Notes under the pieces: model-generated
Databases searched by the model: none
What the model saw: the letters and a program-made list of their open reading frames with translations, nothing else
What the model was told of the DNA's origin: nothing
Shown: piece by piece, positions 36,110-44,310 of the stretch
Position numbering within the stretch: the stretch's first letter is position 1
How the letters are laid out: each line of letters begins with the position of its first letter
Assembly (NCBI GenBank): GCA_964406935.1
Contig: CAYOTM010000003.1
Span: 1-61,943 of the forward strand
Reading direction: 5' to 3'
DNA length: 61,943 nucleotides
Source: PWHG01 sp964406935
GTDB taxonomy: Bacteria; Patescibacteriota; Patescibacteriia; Patescibacteriales; UBA12465
Position numbers and translations under genes: made by a program

Positions 36110-36688
36110 TTATTCTTTACTAATAATTTTATCAATTAAGCCATAAGATTTAGCTTCTTGGGCGGTCATAAAATAATCACGATCACTGTCTTTTTCAATG
36201 GTAGTAATTTTTTGGCCAGTATGGAGAGATAATAAGTTATTCATTTTATCTTTAATTTTTAAAATATGTTCAGCTCTAATTTTAATATCTGAAGCTTGCC
36301 CTTCAGCCCCGCCCATCACTTGATGAATCATAATCTCGCTATTTGGGAGAGCTAATCGTTTGCCTTTAGCCCCGGCTGCTAATAATAAAGAGCCCATTGA
36401 GGCGGCTAGGCCAACACAAATTGTTGAGACATCACATTTAACATATTGCATGGTGTCATAAATCGCTAAACCAGCGCTAACTGAGCCACCAGGCGAGTTA
36501 ATATAAAATTTAATATCACGATCTTTATCCTCAGCGGCTAAAAATAAGAATTGAGCAATAATAATATTAGCTACGCGATCATCAATTGCTTCACCTAAAA
36601 AAATAATCCGGTCTTTTAAGAGTCGAGAATAAATATCATAAGCTCGCTCGACTTGCCCATCCTTTTCAATTACTGTAGGAATTAACAT
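36110..36688 (-). CDS. clpP: ATP-dependent Clp protease proteolytic subunit
   Basis: ClpP forms the barrel-shaped serine protease that degrades proteins unfolded by ClpX or ClpA/C. The 192-residue protein keeps the full triad at standard positions: Ser97 (AASMGS), His122 (MIHQVMGG) and Asp171 (DRDYFM). The N-terminal loop, IERxYDIYSRLLKDRI-like segment and handle helix are intact. No clpX is in the window. It has its own promoter and diverges from secD. Confidence 0.96.
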   Translation of the reverse strand: MLIPTVIEKDGQVERAYDIYSRLLKDRIIFLGEAIDDRVANIIIAQFLFLAAEDKDRDIKFYINSPGGSVSAGLAIYDTMQYVKCDVSTICVGLAASMGSLLLAAGAKGKRLALPNSEIMIHQVMGGAEGQASDIKIRAEHILKIKDKMNNLLSLHTGQKITTIEKDSDRDYFMTAQEAKSYGLIDKIISKE

Positions 36689-36717
36689 ATAATTATTAGT
36701 TAATTAATTTATTATTT

Positions 36718-36746
36718 ATTATAAACCATTGCTTATAGATTAGCAA
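36718..36746 (-). promoter_or_regulatory. clpP promoter
   Basis: On the minus strand, TTGCTA (36741-36746) and TATAAT (36718-36723) are separated by 17 bp. The predicted start is near 36711, giving a leader of about 23 nt. Confidence 0.6.
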
Positions 36747-36759
36747 AAATAGCAAAAAT

Positions 36760-36799
36760 ATCAAGCCATCTTGATTTTTTAACAACTTTGTTTTAAGAT
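36760..36799 (+). promoter_or_regulatory. secD promoter with an inverted repeat over the -35
   Basis: TTGATT at 36771-36776 and TAAGAT at 36794-36799 are 17 bp apart, pointing to a start near 36806. A 6-bp inverted repeat ATCAAG-CCAT-CTTGAT (36760-36775) overlaps the -35, so it could be an operator. The same hairpin plus T-run could instead be a weak terminator. Confidence 0.45.
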
Positions 36800-36838
36800 G
36801 GAAAAAGTTTAGTAGCCTTTTTATTATTGGTTAATTTT

Positions 36839-38740
36839 ATGTCTAAAAAAGTTTCACAATCTTGGCTTAATGCCAAAAGTCGTCGTTGGTTAATTTTATT
36901 ATCGGTAATTATTTTTGCCGGGATTGCTTTTGTTACAGCTGCCGATGGTGTCTATAATCAGACAGTTAGTAAAATTGCTAAGTCAACCAACAATTTAATT
37001 GTTTTACCTCAAGCTCCGGAACGTTCTTTTATTTTAGGTTTAGATCTCCAGGGTGGCACCCAGTTAATTTATGAAGCTAATGTCGAAAACATTCCGGAAG
37101 AAGATCGAATGAGTGCTCTTGAAGGAGTTCGCGACATTATTGAACGTCGCGTAAATGTGACTGGTGTTAGTGAGCCGGTAGTTCAAGTTAATCGGACGAT
37201 TGTTGGTGATTACCGAATTATTGCGGAGTTAGCGGGGATTAAAGATGTCAACGAAGCCATTCGAATTATTGGAGAAACCCCTATTTTAGAATTTAAAGAA
37301 CAAGACGAAGAGGCTCTCTCTTTAGAATTTGATCAAATTTCTGCAGAAGCTGATGCTAAGGCCTTAAATACTTCCAAAGAAGCTCTATCCTTAGCTCTTG
37401 GTGGAACAGCCCTAGAAGACTTAGCTAACAATAATTACTCTGAAGCAGTTTTTAATTCTGGCACCTGGTTAAAAGAAGCGGATGATGGCGAATTGTTTGC
37501 TGTTTTATCGGAATTAAATTCAGGCGATTTATTACCTGAATTATGGTTTGATTCTAATAGTTATCAAATTTTACAATTATTAGATAGTCGAGTTTCTAGT
37601 AACCCCTTTTTAGAAGACGATGCAACCAACAATGAAGCTAGCCCTGAAGAAACAGAATATTTAGTAGCTAGTCTGAGTTTTTCTCCTAACTTAGAGTTAC
37701 CAGCGATTGATTCCGAAATTGGTTGGAAGAATACTGAGTTGACTGGTAAAAATTTAAAACGAGCTAGCTTACAGTTTAATCCTAATGATGGCTCTCCAGA
37801 GGTATCTCTGGAATTTGATAGCGAAGGCAGTAGTCTATTTGCTGATATCACTGGTCGTAATATTGGTCAACCAGTAGCGATTTTCTTAGATGGTTATCCA
37901 ATTAGTGTCCCAACTGTTAATGAGTCAATTCCTGATGGTCAAGCAATCATCTCGGGACAATTTAATGTTGAAGAAGCTAGATTGCTAGTTCAGCGCTTAA
38001 ATACCGGAGCTTTACCAGTTCCGATTACCTTAGTTGGTCAACAAACAGTAGGTGCTAGCTTGGGTCAAAAATCAATTAATAGTAGTTTAATTGCTGGTTT
38101 ATTTGGTTTTTTATTGGTTTCTTTGTTTATGTTATTTTATTATCGCTTGCCTGGATTATTAGCGGTAGTTTCATTAGCTACCTATGTTTTGGCGGTGATG
38201 ACTATTTTTAAAGTCATGCCCCTTGCTTTAGCTTTAGTTTTTATTATTTTATTAATCTCCTTATTTACTTTGGTTTTTAATGAATTAAAAATATTTGATG
38301 GTTTAATATCAATTGCTTTATTTTTTGTAGTGATTGTTTTTTTAGTTTATTATGCCATTAATCCGGTTACCTTAACATTGGCTGGCATTACCGGATTCAT
38401 TTTATCAATTGGAATGGCCGTTGATGCTAATATTTTAATTTTTGAACGAATGCGGGAAGAATTGAAGAGTGGTAAACCCTTAGGAGCAGCTATTGATGAG
38501 GGTTTCCGTCGTGCTTGGCCATCAATTAGAGACGGGAACATCACTACCATTTTAGTTTGTTTTGTCCTAATGACTTTTGGTACTGGATTAGTTAAAGGAT
38601 TTGGAGCGACTTTATTTATTGGAGTGTCTATTTCTATGTTTAGTAGTATTGTGATTACTCGAATTTTGCTCCGTTTTAGCAAGGGAGCTTGGCTAGAAAA
38701 GTATCCTTGGCTTTTAGGTTTGTCTCGTAAAAATAGTTAA
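36839..38740 (+). CDS. secD: Protein translocase subunit SecD with inserted parvulin-like region
   Basis: SecD works with SecF at the Sec channel, using the proton gradient to pull proteins outward. The ATG at 36839 is preferred over an in-frame TTG at 36827 (633 residues). The N-terminal helix (about 18-36), the LGLDLQGGTQLIYE block, P1 domain and the six-helix C-terminal RND half (about 405-625; GMAVDANILIFERMREE) are typical. An extra segment of about 130 residues (157-290) interrupts the periplasmic part. Its pattern (KEALSLALGG, ALEDLANNNYSE, GTWL, LNSGDLLPELW, YQILQLLDSR) resembles a PpiC-type parvulin domain. secF follows after 19 bp. Confidence 0.93.
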   Translation: MSKKVSQSWLNAKSRRWLILLSVIIFAGIAFVTAADGVYNQTVSKIAKSTNNLIVLPQAPERSFILGLDLQGGTQLIYEANVENIPEEDRMSALEGVRDIIERRVNVTGVSEPVVQVNRTIVGDYRIIAELAGIKDVNEAIRIIGETPILEFKEQDEEALSLEFDQISAEADAKALNTSKEALSLALGGTALEDLANNNYSEAVFNSGTWLKEADDGELFAVLSELNSGDLLPELWFDSNSYQILQLLDSRVSSNPFLEDDATNNEASPEETEYLVASLSFSPNLELPAIDSEIGWKNTELTGKNLKRASLQFNPNDGSPEVSLEFDSEGSSLFADITGRNIGQPVAIFLDGYPISVPTVNESIPDGQAIISGQFNVEEARLLVQRLNTGALPVPITLVGQQTVGASLGQKSINSSLIAGLFGFLLVSLFMLFYYRLPGLLAVVSLATYVLAVMTIFKVMPLALALVFIILLISLFTLVFNELKIFDGLISIALFFVVIVFLVYYAINPVTLTLAGITGFILSIGMAVDANILIFERMREELKSGKPLGAAIDEGFRRAWPSIRDGNITTILVCFVLMTFGTGLVKGFGATLFIGVSISMFSSIVITRILLRFSKGAWLEKYPWLLGLSRKNS

Positions 38741-38759
38741 ATTATTAACCCTGATATTT

Positions 38760-39659
38760 ATGACTAAACTTAATGTTACTAAACATCGCCGTTTATGGCT
38801 TGGTTTATCAGCGGCCCTAGTTATTGCCTCCGTTATTTTATTAGCTACTTTAGGTTTAAAATTAGGCCTTGATTTTGTTGGTGGCAGTTTATTGGAGGTT
38901 AGGTTTGCTAATGAGCAACCAACCGTTACTAAGGTTTACGAAGTACTTGGTGATTTAAATTTAGGCAGCCTGGTGGTTCAACCGACCGATGAATCTTTAA
39001 TTATTCGTTTTAAAGAAATTGAAGAAACGACTCACCAAGAAGTGCTTACTAATTTAGCGGTTTTGTCTGAGGATCTAGGCGCTCTAGAGGAAATTCGTTT
39101 TGAATCCATTGGTCCCTCGGTTGGCCAAGAATTAAAAAGTAAATCTTTTTGGATATTTATTTTTGTTATTTTTATTATTATTATTTATATTGCCTTGGCC
39201 TTTCAAAAAGTATCCAAACCAATTGCTTCCTGGAAATATGGCCTAGTGGCTGTTTTTGCTTTATTTTATGATTTACTAATTACCCTAGGAGTGTTTGCTT
39301 TATTAGGCCATTTTTACGGAATTGAGGTAAACACTTCATTTATTGTCGCCCTTTTAATGGTTTTGGGATATAGCGTTAATGACACAATTGTAGTGTTTGA
39401 TCGTATTCGAGAAAATTTGCCTAAATCTGATACTACCTTTGAAGAAACGGTGGATGACAGCGTTAACCAAACTTTAGCCCGCTCAATTAACACTACTTTA
39501 ACAACCCTACTTGTTTTATTGGCCGTCTTCTTTTTTGGCGGAGAGACAATTCGGGATTTTGTGCTTGCCTTAATGATTGGTATTTTTTGCGGGGCTTATA
39601 GTTCTATTTTCCTCAGTAGCCTCTTGCTAACTGTTTTAAATCGCCGCTTATCTCGTTAA
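38760..39659 (+). CDS. secF: Protein translocase subunit SecF
   Basis: SecF partners SecD in proton-driven translocation. The 299-residue protein has the expected N-terminal helix (about 12-32), a short periplasmic domain starting GLDFVGGSLLEVRF, and five further helices. The conserved SecF segment LMVLGYSVNDTIVVFDRIREN is present at about 198-218. Length is normal. It lies 19 bp after secD and ends at a strong terminator, so secDF form a two-gene operon. Confidence 0.96.
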   Translation: MTKLNVTKHRRLWLGLSAALVIASVILLATLGLKLGLDFVGGSLLEVRFANEQPTVTKVYEVLGDLNLGSLVVQPTDESLIIRFKEIEETTHQEVLTNLAVLSEDLGALEEIRFESIGPSVGQELKSKSFWIFIFVIFIIIIYIALAFQKVSKPIASWKYGLVAVFALFYDLLITLGVFALLGHFYGIEVNTSFIVALLMVLGYSVNDTIVVFDRIRENLPKSDTTFEETVDDSVNQTLARSINTTLTTLLVLLAVFFFGGETIRDFVLALMIGIFCGAYSSIFLSSLLLTVLNRRLSR

Positions 39660-39677
39660 ATTATTCAAATTATTAAT

Positions 39678-39706
39678 AAAAGAGAGCTAATCAGAGCTCT
39701 CTTTTT
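39678..39706 (+). terminator. Rho-independent terminator after secF
   Basis: An 11-bp stem (AAAAGAGAGCT region paired with AGCTCTCTTTT) and a 6-nt loop, then a T-run. It directly abuts the next gene's extended -10. Confidence 0.9.
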
Positions 39707-39707
39707 A

Positions 39708-39716
39708 TGTTATAAT
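39708..39716 (+). promoter_or_regulatory. Extended -10 promoter predicting a leaderless mRNA
   Basis: TGT followed by TATAAT at 39711-39716 has only a poor -35. Standard spacing puts the start at 39723, exactly the A of the ATG. Confidence 0.6.
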
Positions 39717-39722
39717 TAGTGT

Positions 39723-42038
39723 ATGTTTAAGCGATTAATTAATTTTATTGACTACTTGCCCCTGGCTTTTATAGCGATTATGATCGTTGTTTTGCCGTTA
39801 ATTTTTTCCAGTAGCGCCCCAGCAGCTAATGTTTTTGAACTCTTTAAGGCCTTGTATTTTTATTTGTTTTTATTTGTTTTAATTTTATTTAGCTTAATAA
39901 AATACTTAGCCTTAGGGCCAGACAGGTATTTTCTCCCCCAATTATCTGCTGATAAAAAAACCTTATTACAAGTATTGATATACTTGATAATTGCGTTTTT
40001 TTTACTCCTGGGTTTTAATAGCTTGGTTTTAAGCGGAGATTTTATTCAGTCAATTTTTGGAAGTTATGCCCGTCAACAGGGTTTAACAATTTACTTAGCT
40101 TATTTTATCACCTTTTTTTTAGTCGCTTATCAATTAGCAATTACTGGTCGTCAATTTAATTATCAACAAAGATTTGCGACTAATTTTAGGATTTTAATAG
40201 TAGCAGCTAGTTTGGCGGGCTTACTGGTTAGCCTATATGGATTTTTACAATATTTTGGTTTTGATAGCTACCATTGGCAAGAGCCAGTGATGGCTGATCG
40301 AATTATTTCTAGCTTAGGACAGCCTAATCTTTTAGCCTCTTTTCTTTTACTGACAATAGGAGCTAGCTTGGCTGCCTATTTTTTTAGCCGTCAGGTTTAT
40401 TGGCGCTTATTTTTTCTTGTTAATATTCTTAGTCAGACTCTCGCTATTTATTTTAGTGCTTCTCGGGCTGCTTGGTTGGCCGGCGTCTTAGTTTTAATTG
40501 TTTTTATTTTCTTAGCGATTAAGCGACGTTTTAAAAAATATTTCTTATTGTTAATTTTTGGCTTATTTATTGCCGGTTTATTTTTAATTAGGTCCCCTAT
40601 TTTACCTGACAATCGCTTAACTAGTTCACTGGACATTAGTCGCGGCAGTTCAGCTGCTCGTTTATATTTTTATCAAGCTGCTTGGCAGTCTGTGCGCGAG
40701 CGCCCTCTTCTCGGCTACGGCCTAGAACAAGGGGGAAATGTGTTTGTTAAATTTTATCAGCCAGACTGGGCTTTGTTTATTCAAGTTAACGACTATCCTG
40801 ATCGAGCTCATAATTTATTACTCGATATTTTATTAAATTTTGGTTTATTGGGCCTGTTATTTCATGCTAGTTTATGGCTATTTATTATTATTTTATTTTT
40901 TGAAGCGATTCGTGATCCTAATTTTTATTGGCAGTTTTTAAGTTTATGGTTATTTTTAGTAAGTTATTTAATCTCCCTGGCCTTTGGTTTTTCTTCAGTA
41001 GCCAGTAATTTTTATTTAATAATTTTACTGGCAATATTTTTTGCTCATTTCTTATCTTCTGGTCGAAAAACTAATAATCGTTTACAATTATTATTATTGA
41101 ATTTACGACAGAAGATTTTTGCTAGTCGTCAAAATTTGTTTTTAAAAAATCAATCAACCTTATTAAAACGAATAATTCTTAGCCTGTTAATTATTTTAAA
41201 TATTGTTTTAATTATTAATTTCTGGTTATTTATTAAGACTAATATTCAGGCTGACCATTTATTTTTTCACTGCCAGCAACAAGCCCAATTAAAAATTGAA
41301 GATAATTTACGGTTTTGCTTTCAAGCGCTAGAAAAAGTTAGGAGCCCTATTCAAAAAAAACATTATCAAAATTTTACAATTCGTTATTTAATTGACCACC
41401 AACATTTGCTTGACCCTTCATTCCAGAAAATTAGTCTTAATTATTTACAACAAGTTTATCCGCAGTTAAATACTAAGGATTATAATTCTTTATTAATTAA
41501 GGCGAAAATTGCTTGTAGTTTGTTAGCTCCTGAAACTTGGTTATATTATGATCAGTTAATTTATTTCAGTCCCGCCCGTCCAATGGTTTATCAAGAAAGA
41601 GCGACTTGCTATTTAAGTCAAGCTAATTATTCAGAGGCGATTACTGATTATCGTCAAGCCCTTAGTTTATTGCCAGATGTTAACGATTCTCGTTTGAGTG
41701 AGCGTCATCAGAAAGAGTTACAATTTTATTATTATTTATTATTTTTTGGCCTTGGTCAGGCCCAGGCTGGCAATCAAGAATATGCCGCTGCAATTAATTC
41801 CTATCAATTAGCCTATCAGTATCATCCTGATAATTTTTATTTATTAGAAAACATAGGAAATATTTATTATTTATCTGGGGATTTATTATCAGCTCTTAAT
41901 TATTATCAAGAATTATTTGAACAGGAGCCCAATAATTCTCGCTGGCCACAAACTATTTCTTGGCTTTATCAAGAACTAGACAAGCCAGAGGAAGCTAATT
42001 TTTATCAAACAATCGTTGACAATTTATTAAATCCTTAA
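39723..42038 (+). CDS. O-antigen ligase-like membrane protein with C-terminal TPR repeats
   Basis: The 771-residue protein has about 12 membrane helices over residues 10-500, arranged as in the Wzy/WaaL family, with a conserved-looking outer loop (RERPLLGYGLEQ; YPDRAHNLLLDILLNFG). The last third is soluble and contains TPR-like repeats (about 615-770; PMVYQERATCYLSQANYSEAI, DNFYLLENIGNIYYLSGD). This ligase-plus-TPR form is known among proteins that glycosylate pilins or surface proteins, and prepilin peptidase follows 6 bp downstream. The actual acceptor is unknown. The mRNA probably lacks a leader. Confidence 0.85.
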   Translation: MFKRLINFIDYLPLAFIAIMIVVLPLIFSSSAPAANVFELFKALYFYLFLFVLILFSLIKYLALGPDRYFLPQLSADKKTLLQVLIYLIIAFFLLLGFNSLVLSGDFIQSIFGSYARQQGLTIYLAYFITFFLVAYQLAITGRQFNYQQRFATNFRILIVAASLAGLLVSLYGFLQYFGFDSYHWQEPVMADRIISSLGQPNLLASFLLLTIGASLAAYFFSRQVYWRLFFLVNILSQTLAIYFSASRAAWLAGVLVLIVFIFLAIKRRFKKYFLLLIFGLFIAGLFLIRSPILPDNRLTSSLDISRGSSAARLYFYQAAWQSVRERPLLGYGLEQGGNVFVKFYQPDWALFIQVNDYPDRAHNLLLDILLNFGLLGLLFHASLWLFIIILFFEAIRDPNFYWQFLSLWLFLVSYLISLAFGFSSVASNFYLIILLAIFFAHFLSSGRKTNNRLQLLLLNLRQKIFASRQNLFLKNQSTLLKRIILSLLIILNIVLIINFWLFIKTNIQADHLFFHCQQQAQLKIEDNLRFCFQALEKVRSPIQKKHYQNFTIRYLIDHQHLLDPSFQKISLNYLQQVYPQLNTKDYNSLLIKAKIACSLLAPETWLYYDQLIYFSPARPMVYQERATCYLSQANYSEAITDYRQALSLLPDVNDSRLSERHQKELQFYYYLLFFGLGQAQAGNQEYAAAINSYQLAYQYHPDNFYLLENIGNIYYLSGDLLSALNYYQELFEQEPNNSRWPQTISWLYQELDKPEEANFYQTIVDNLLNP

Positions 42039-42044
42039 ATTTTT

Positions 42045-42860
42045 ATGTTAATCTTTGGTCTGGTTATTTTTTTAATTGGTCTGTCACTGGGTAGTTTTGC
42101 TAATGTTTTAGTGTGGCGTTTAGCGACTAAGCGTTCAATTTTAGGACGTTCAATTTGCCCCCAGTGTAACAAGCAAATCGCTTGGTATGATAATTTACCA
42201 ATTATTTCCTTTATTTTTTTAGGCGGTCATTGTCGATTTTGTCGGCAAAAAATTTCTTGGCAATATCCTCTAGTTGAACTATCAATCGCTATTTTATGGC
42301 TAATTGCTTGGTTTAAGGCCTTTGATTATCAATTAGTCTCTTTGGTTGATTTATGGCCCACCCTGGTTAACAGTGGGGTTATTTGGATGTTATTAAGAGA
42401 TTGGTTGGCCGGCTTTTTATTAGTTTTTATTTTAGTGTTTGATTGGCGATTTTTATTAATCCCGATTAATTTACTAGTTATTTTTGCCCCAATCTTTTGG
42501 TTATTCAATGTTTTAATTGGTCAAATTTGGTGGCAACCATTGCTTAGCGCTGGAATATTAGCGATTTTTTTTGGTTTACAGTTTGTAATTACTAAAGGCA
42601 AGGGCTTGGGAGAGGGTGATATTTGGTTAGGTGCTTTTTTGGGGTTTTTACTGTCTAGTTGGCCGGCAGTTTTAGCGGCAGTTTTTGTTGCTTATCTACT
42701 AGGATCATTAGTTGGTCTTATTTTAATGTTAATCAAGAAAAAACATTGGCATTCTCGTTTACCTTTAGGTACTTTTTTAGCTTTTGGGGCAATTTTAGCC
42801 ATTTTTTGGGCGGAAATAATTTGGTCTGCCTACTTTAATTTATTTGATTTTTTGGTTTAA
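42045..42860 (+). CDS. pilD: Prepilin peptidase (A24 family)
   Basis: This membrane aspartic protease cleaves, and usually N-methylates, type IV prepilins and pseudopilins. The 271-residue protein has the N-terminal DiS_P_DiS-type domain with two CxxC pairs (CPQCNKQ and CRFC). About seven membrane helices follow, and the catalytic GxGD motif is visible as GLGEGDIWLGAFLG at about 186. The first catalytic Asp is likely in FDWRFLLIPI. No canonical prepilin gene lies in the window. Its neighbour upstream is the ligase/TPR protein. Confidence 0.93.
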   Translation: MLIFGLVIFLIGLSLGSFANVLVWRLATKRSILGRSICPQCNKQIAWYDNLPIISFIFLGGHCRFCRQKISWQYPLVELSIAILWLIAWFKAFDYQLVSLVDLWPTLVNSGVIWMLLRDWLAGFLLVFILVFDWRFLLIPINLLVIFAPIFWLFNVLIGQIWWQPLLSAGILAIFFGLQFVITKGKGLGEGDIWLGAFLGFLLSSWPAVLAAVFVAYLLGSLVGLILMLIKKKHWHSRLPLGTFLAFGAILAIFWAEIIWSAYFNLFDFLV

Positions 42861-42890
42861 TTTGAGAAATTTATCTTTTTGTTCTTGATA

Positions 42891-42919
42891 TTGTTAATAT
42901 CTGAAAAATTTACTATAAT
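42891..42919 (+). promoter_or_regulatory. ftsA promoter
   Basis: TTGTTA at 42891-42896, a 17-bp spacer, and TATAAT at 42914-42919. The predicted start near 42926 gives a leader of about 72 nt. Confidence 0.7.
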
Positions 42920-42997
42920 ATAATAAGAATTATAAAATCATCTTTAATTTTTTGTTTTTTGATTTTTTGATAAAAACAATATTTTTAATAATCGCTT

Positions 42998-44266
42998 ATG
43001 AAGGAAGATATTATTGCTGGGCTAGACATTGGTTCCACCTCAGTTAGGTTGGTTGTTGGGCAGATTAATTCTGAAATGCCTGGCACGTCATTACAAATTA
43101 TTGGGGCGGTATCTTCGCCAACGGCTGGCGTTAGTCGGGGCATGGTTAATAGCATCGAAGAAACTACTTCCTCAATTTCAGCTTGTTTGGAAAAAGCGGA
43201 AAGAATTATTGGTGTCCCAATTTCTAAGGTCTTTGTCAGTATTAATGACCCTAATGTTAAATGTGAACGCAGCAAAGGAGTGGTCGCGGTTAGTAAAAGC
43301 AATGGAGAAATTAGTGATGATGATGTGGCCAGGGCTATTGAAGCGGCTAAAGCGTTAGCAGTTCCAGTTAATTATGAAATTCTTCACATTATTCCTATTC
43401 GTTTTGGAGTTGATAATCAATTTGACGTTAAAGACCCAATTGGAATGAGCGGCATCCGCTTAGAAGTTGAAACTTTAATTGTTCACTGTTTAAGTACCCA
43501 AAAAAATAATTTAACTAAAGCAATTTATCGAACTGGTTTAGAGATTGATGACTTAATGTTGGCTCCTTTAGCGGCGGCTGAAGCGGTTTTGAGTCCTAAA
43601 CAAAAAGAATTAGGAGTTGTCTTGATTAATATGGGGTCTAACACCACTTCTTTAGCGGTTTATGAAGAACGCAACTTAATTCACGCCGCTGTTTTGCCAC
43701 TAGGATCAGAGTACATCACTAACGATATTGCCCTCGGTTTACGTTGTCCAATTAATTTAGCGGAAAGAATTAAACTGGAATATGGAAGCACCTTGCCAGA
43801 AAGTTTTCATAAAGATGATGAGGTTGATATTAGCCAATTAGCCGAAGAAGAAGAAATTAATGATGACATTAATGTTATTTCTCGTCGTTATGTAGCTGAA
43901 ATTATTGAGGCTCGCGTTGAAGAAATTTTAGAAAAAATTGATAATGAATTAAAAAAAATAGATCGCTCAGGGATGTTGCCTGCTGGCGCCGTGTTTACTG
44001 GAGCAGGGGCTCAGCTAACTGGCTTAATCGATACCGCTAAAAATAAACTACGGTTGCCTGCTTCAGTTGGAAGTGCTAAAAATGTCAGTGCGGTAATTGA
44101 TAAGGTTCGTCATCCTGAGTTTTTAACTGCTCTTGGTTTAGTGGTGGCGGGGATGAATCAAGATTTTGCTAATTCATCTAGTACAATGAAATTTAATTTG
44201 AATAATGCTTGGGGTAAAACTAAAAATTTTGTTGGCAAAGCATTAAAAAAAATTATTCCTAATTAA
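42998..44266 (+). CDS. ftsA: Cell division protein FtsA
   Basis: FtsA is the actin-like protein that tethers FtsZ to the membrane and recruits the divisome. The 422-residue protein begins with the phosphate-1 loop IAGLDIGSTSVRLVVG, has the SHS2 (1C) domain after it, and keeps the later phosphate and adenosine loops (GVVLINMGSNTTSLAV; GAVFTGAGAQLTGL). The C-terminal helix WGKTKNFVGKALKKIIPN is amphipathic and basic, as expected for the membrane-targeting sequence. ftsZ follows 44 bp downstream, forming the usual ftsA-ftsZ pair. Confidence 0.96.
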   Translation: MKEDIIAGLDIGSTSVRLVVGQINSEMPGTSLQIIGAVSSPTAGVSRGMVNSIEETTSSISACLEKAERIIGVPISKVFVSINDPNVKCERSKGVVAVSKSNGEISDDDVARAIEAAKALAVPVNYEILHIIPIRFGVDNQFDVKDPIGMSGIRLEVETLIVHCLSTQKNNLTKAIYRTGLEIDDLMLAPLAAAEAVLSPKQKELGVVLINMGSNTTSLAVYEERNLIHAAVLPLGSEYITNDIALGLRCPINLAERIKLEYGSTLPESFHKDDEVDISQLAEEEEINDDINVISRRYVAEIIEARVEEILEKIDNELKKIDRSGMLPAGAVFTGAGAQLTGLIDTAKNKLRLPASVGSAKNVSAVIDKVRHPEFLTALGLVVAGMNQDFANSSSTMKFNLNNAWGKTKNFVGKALKKIIPN

Positions 44267-44310
44267 AAACTGTCAATTATTTAAAATTGGCTTTATTTAT
44301 TTTATCTTTT

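Noticed and set aside
44287..44310. TTG start extending FtsZ
   Set aside because: The added residues are hydrophobic and atypical for FtsZ. The ATG at 44311 gives the standard N-terminus.
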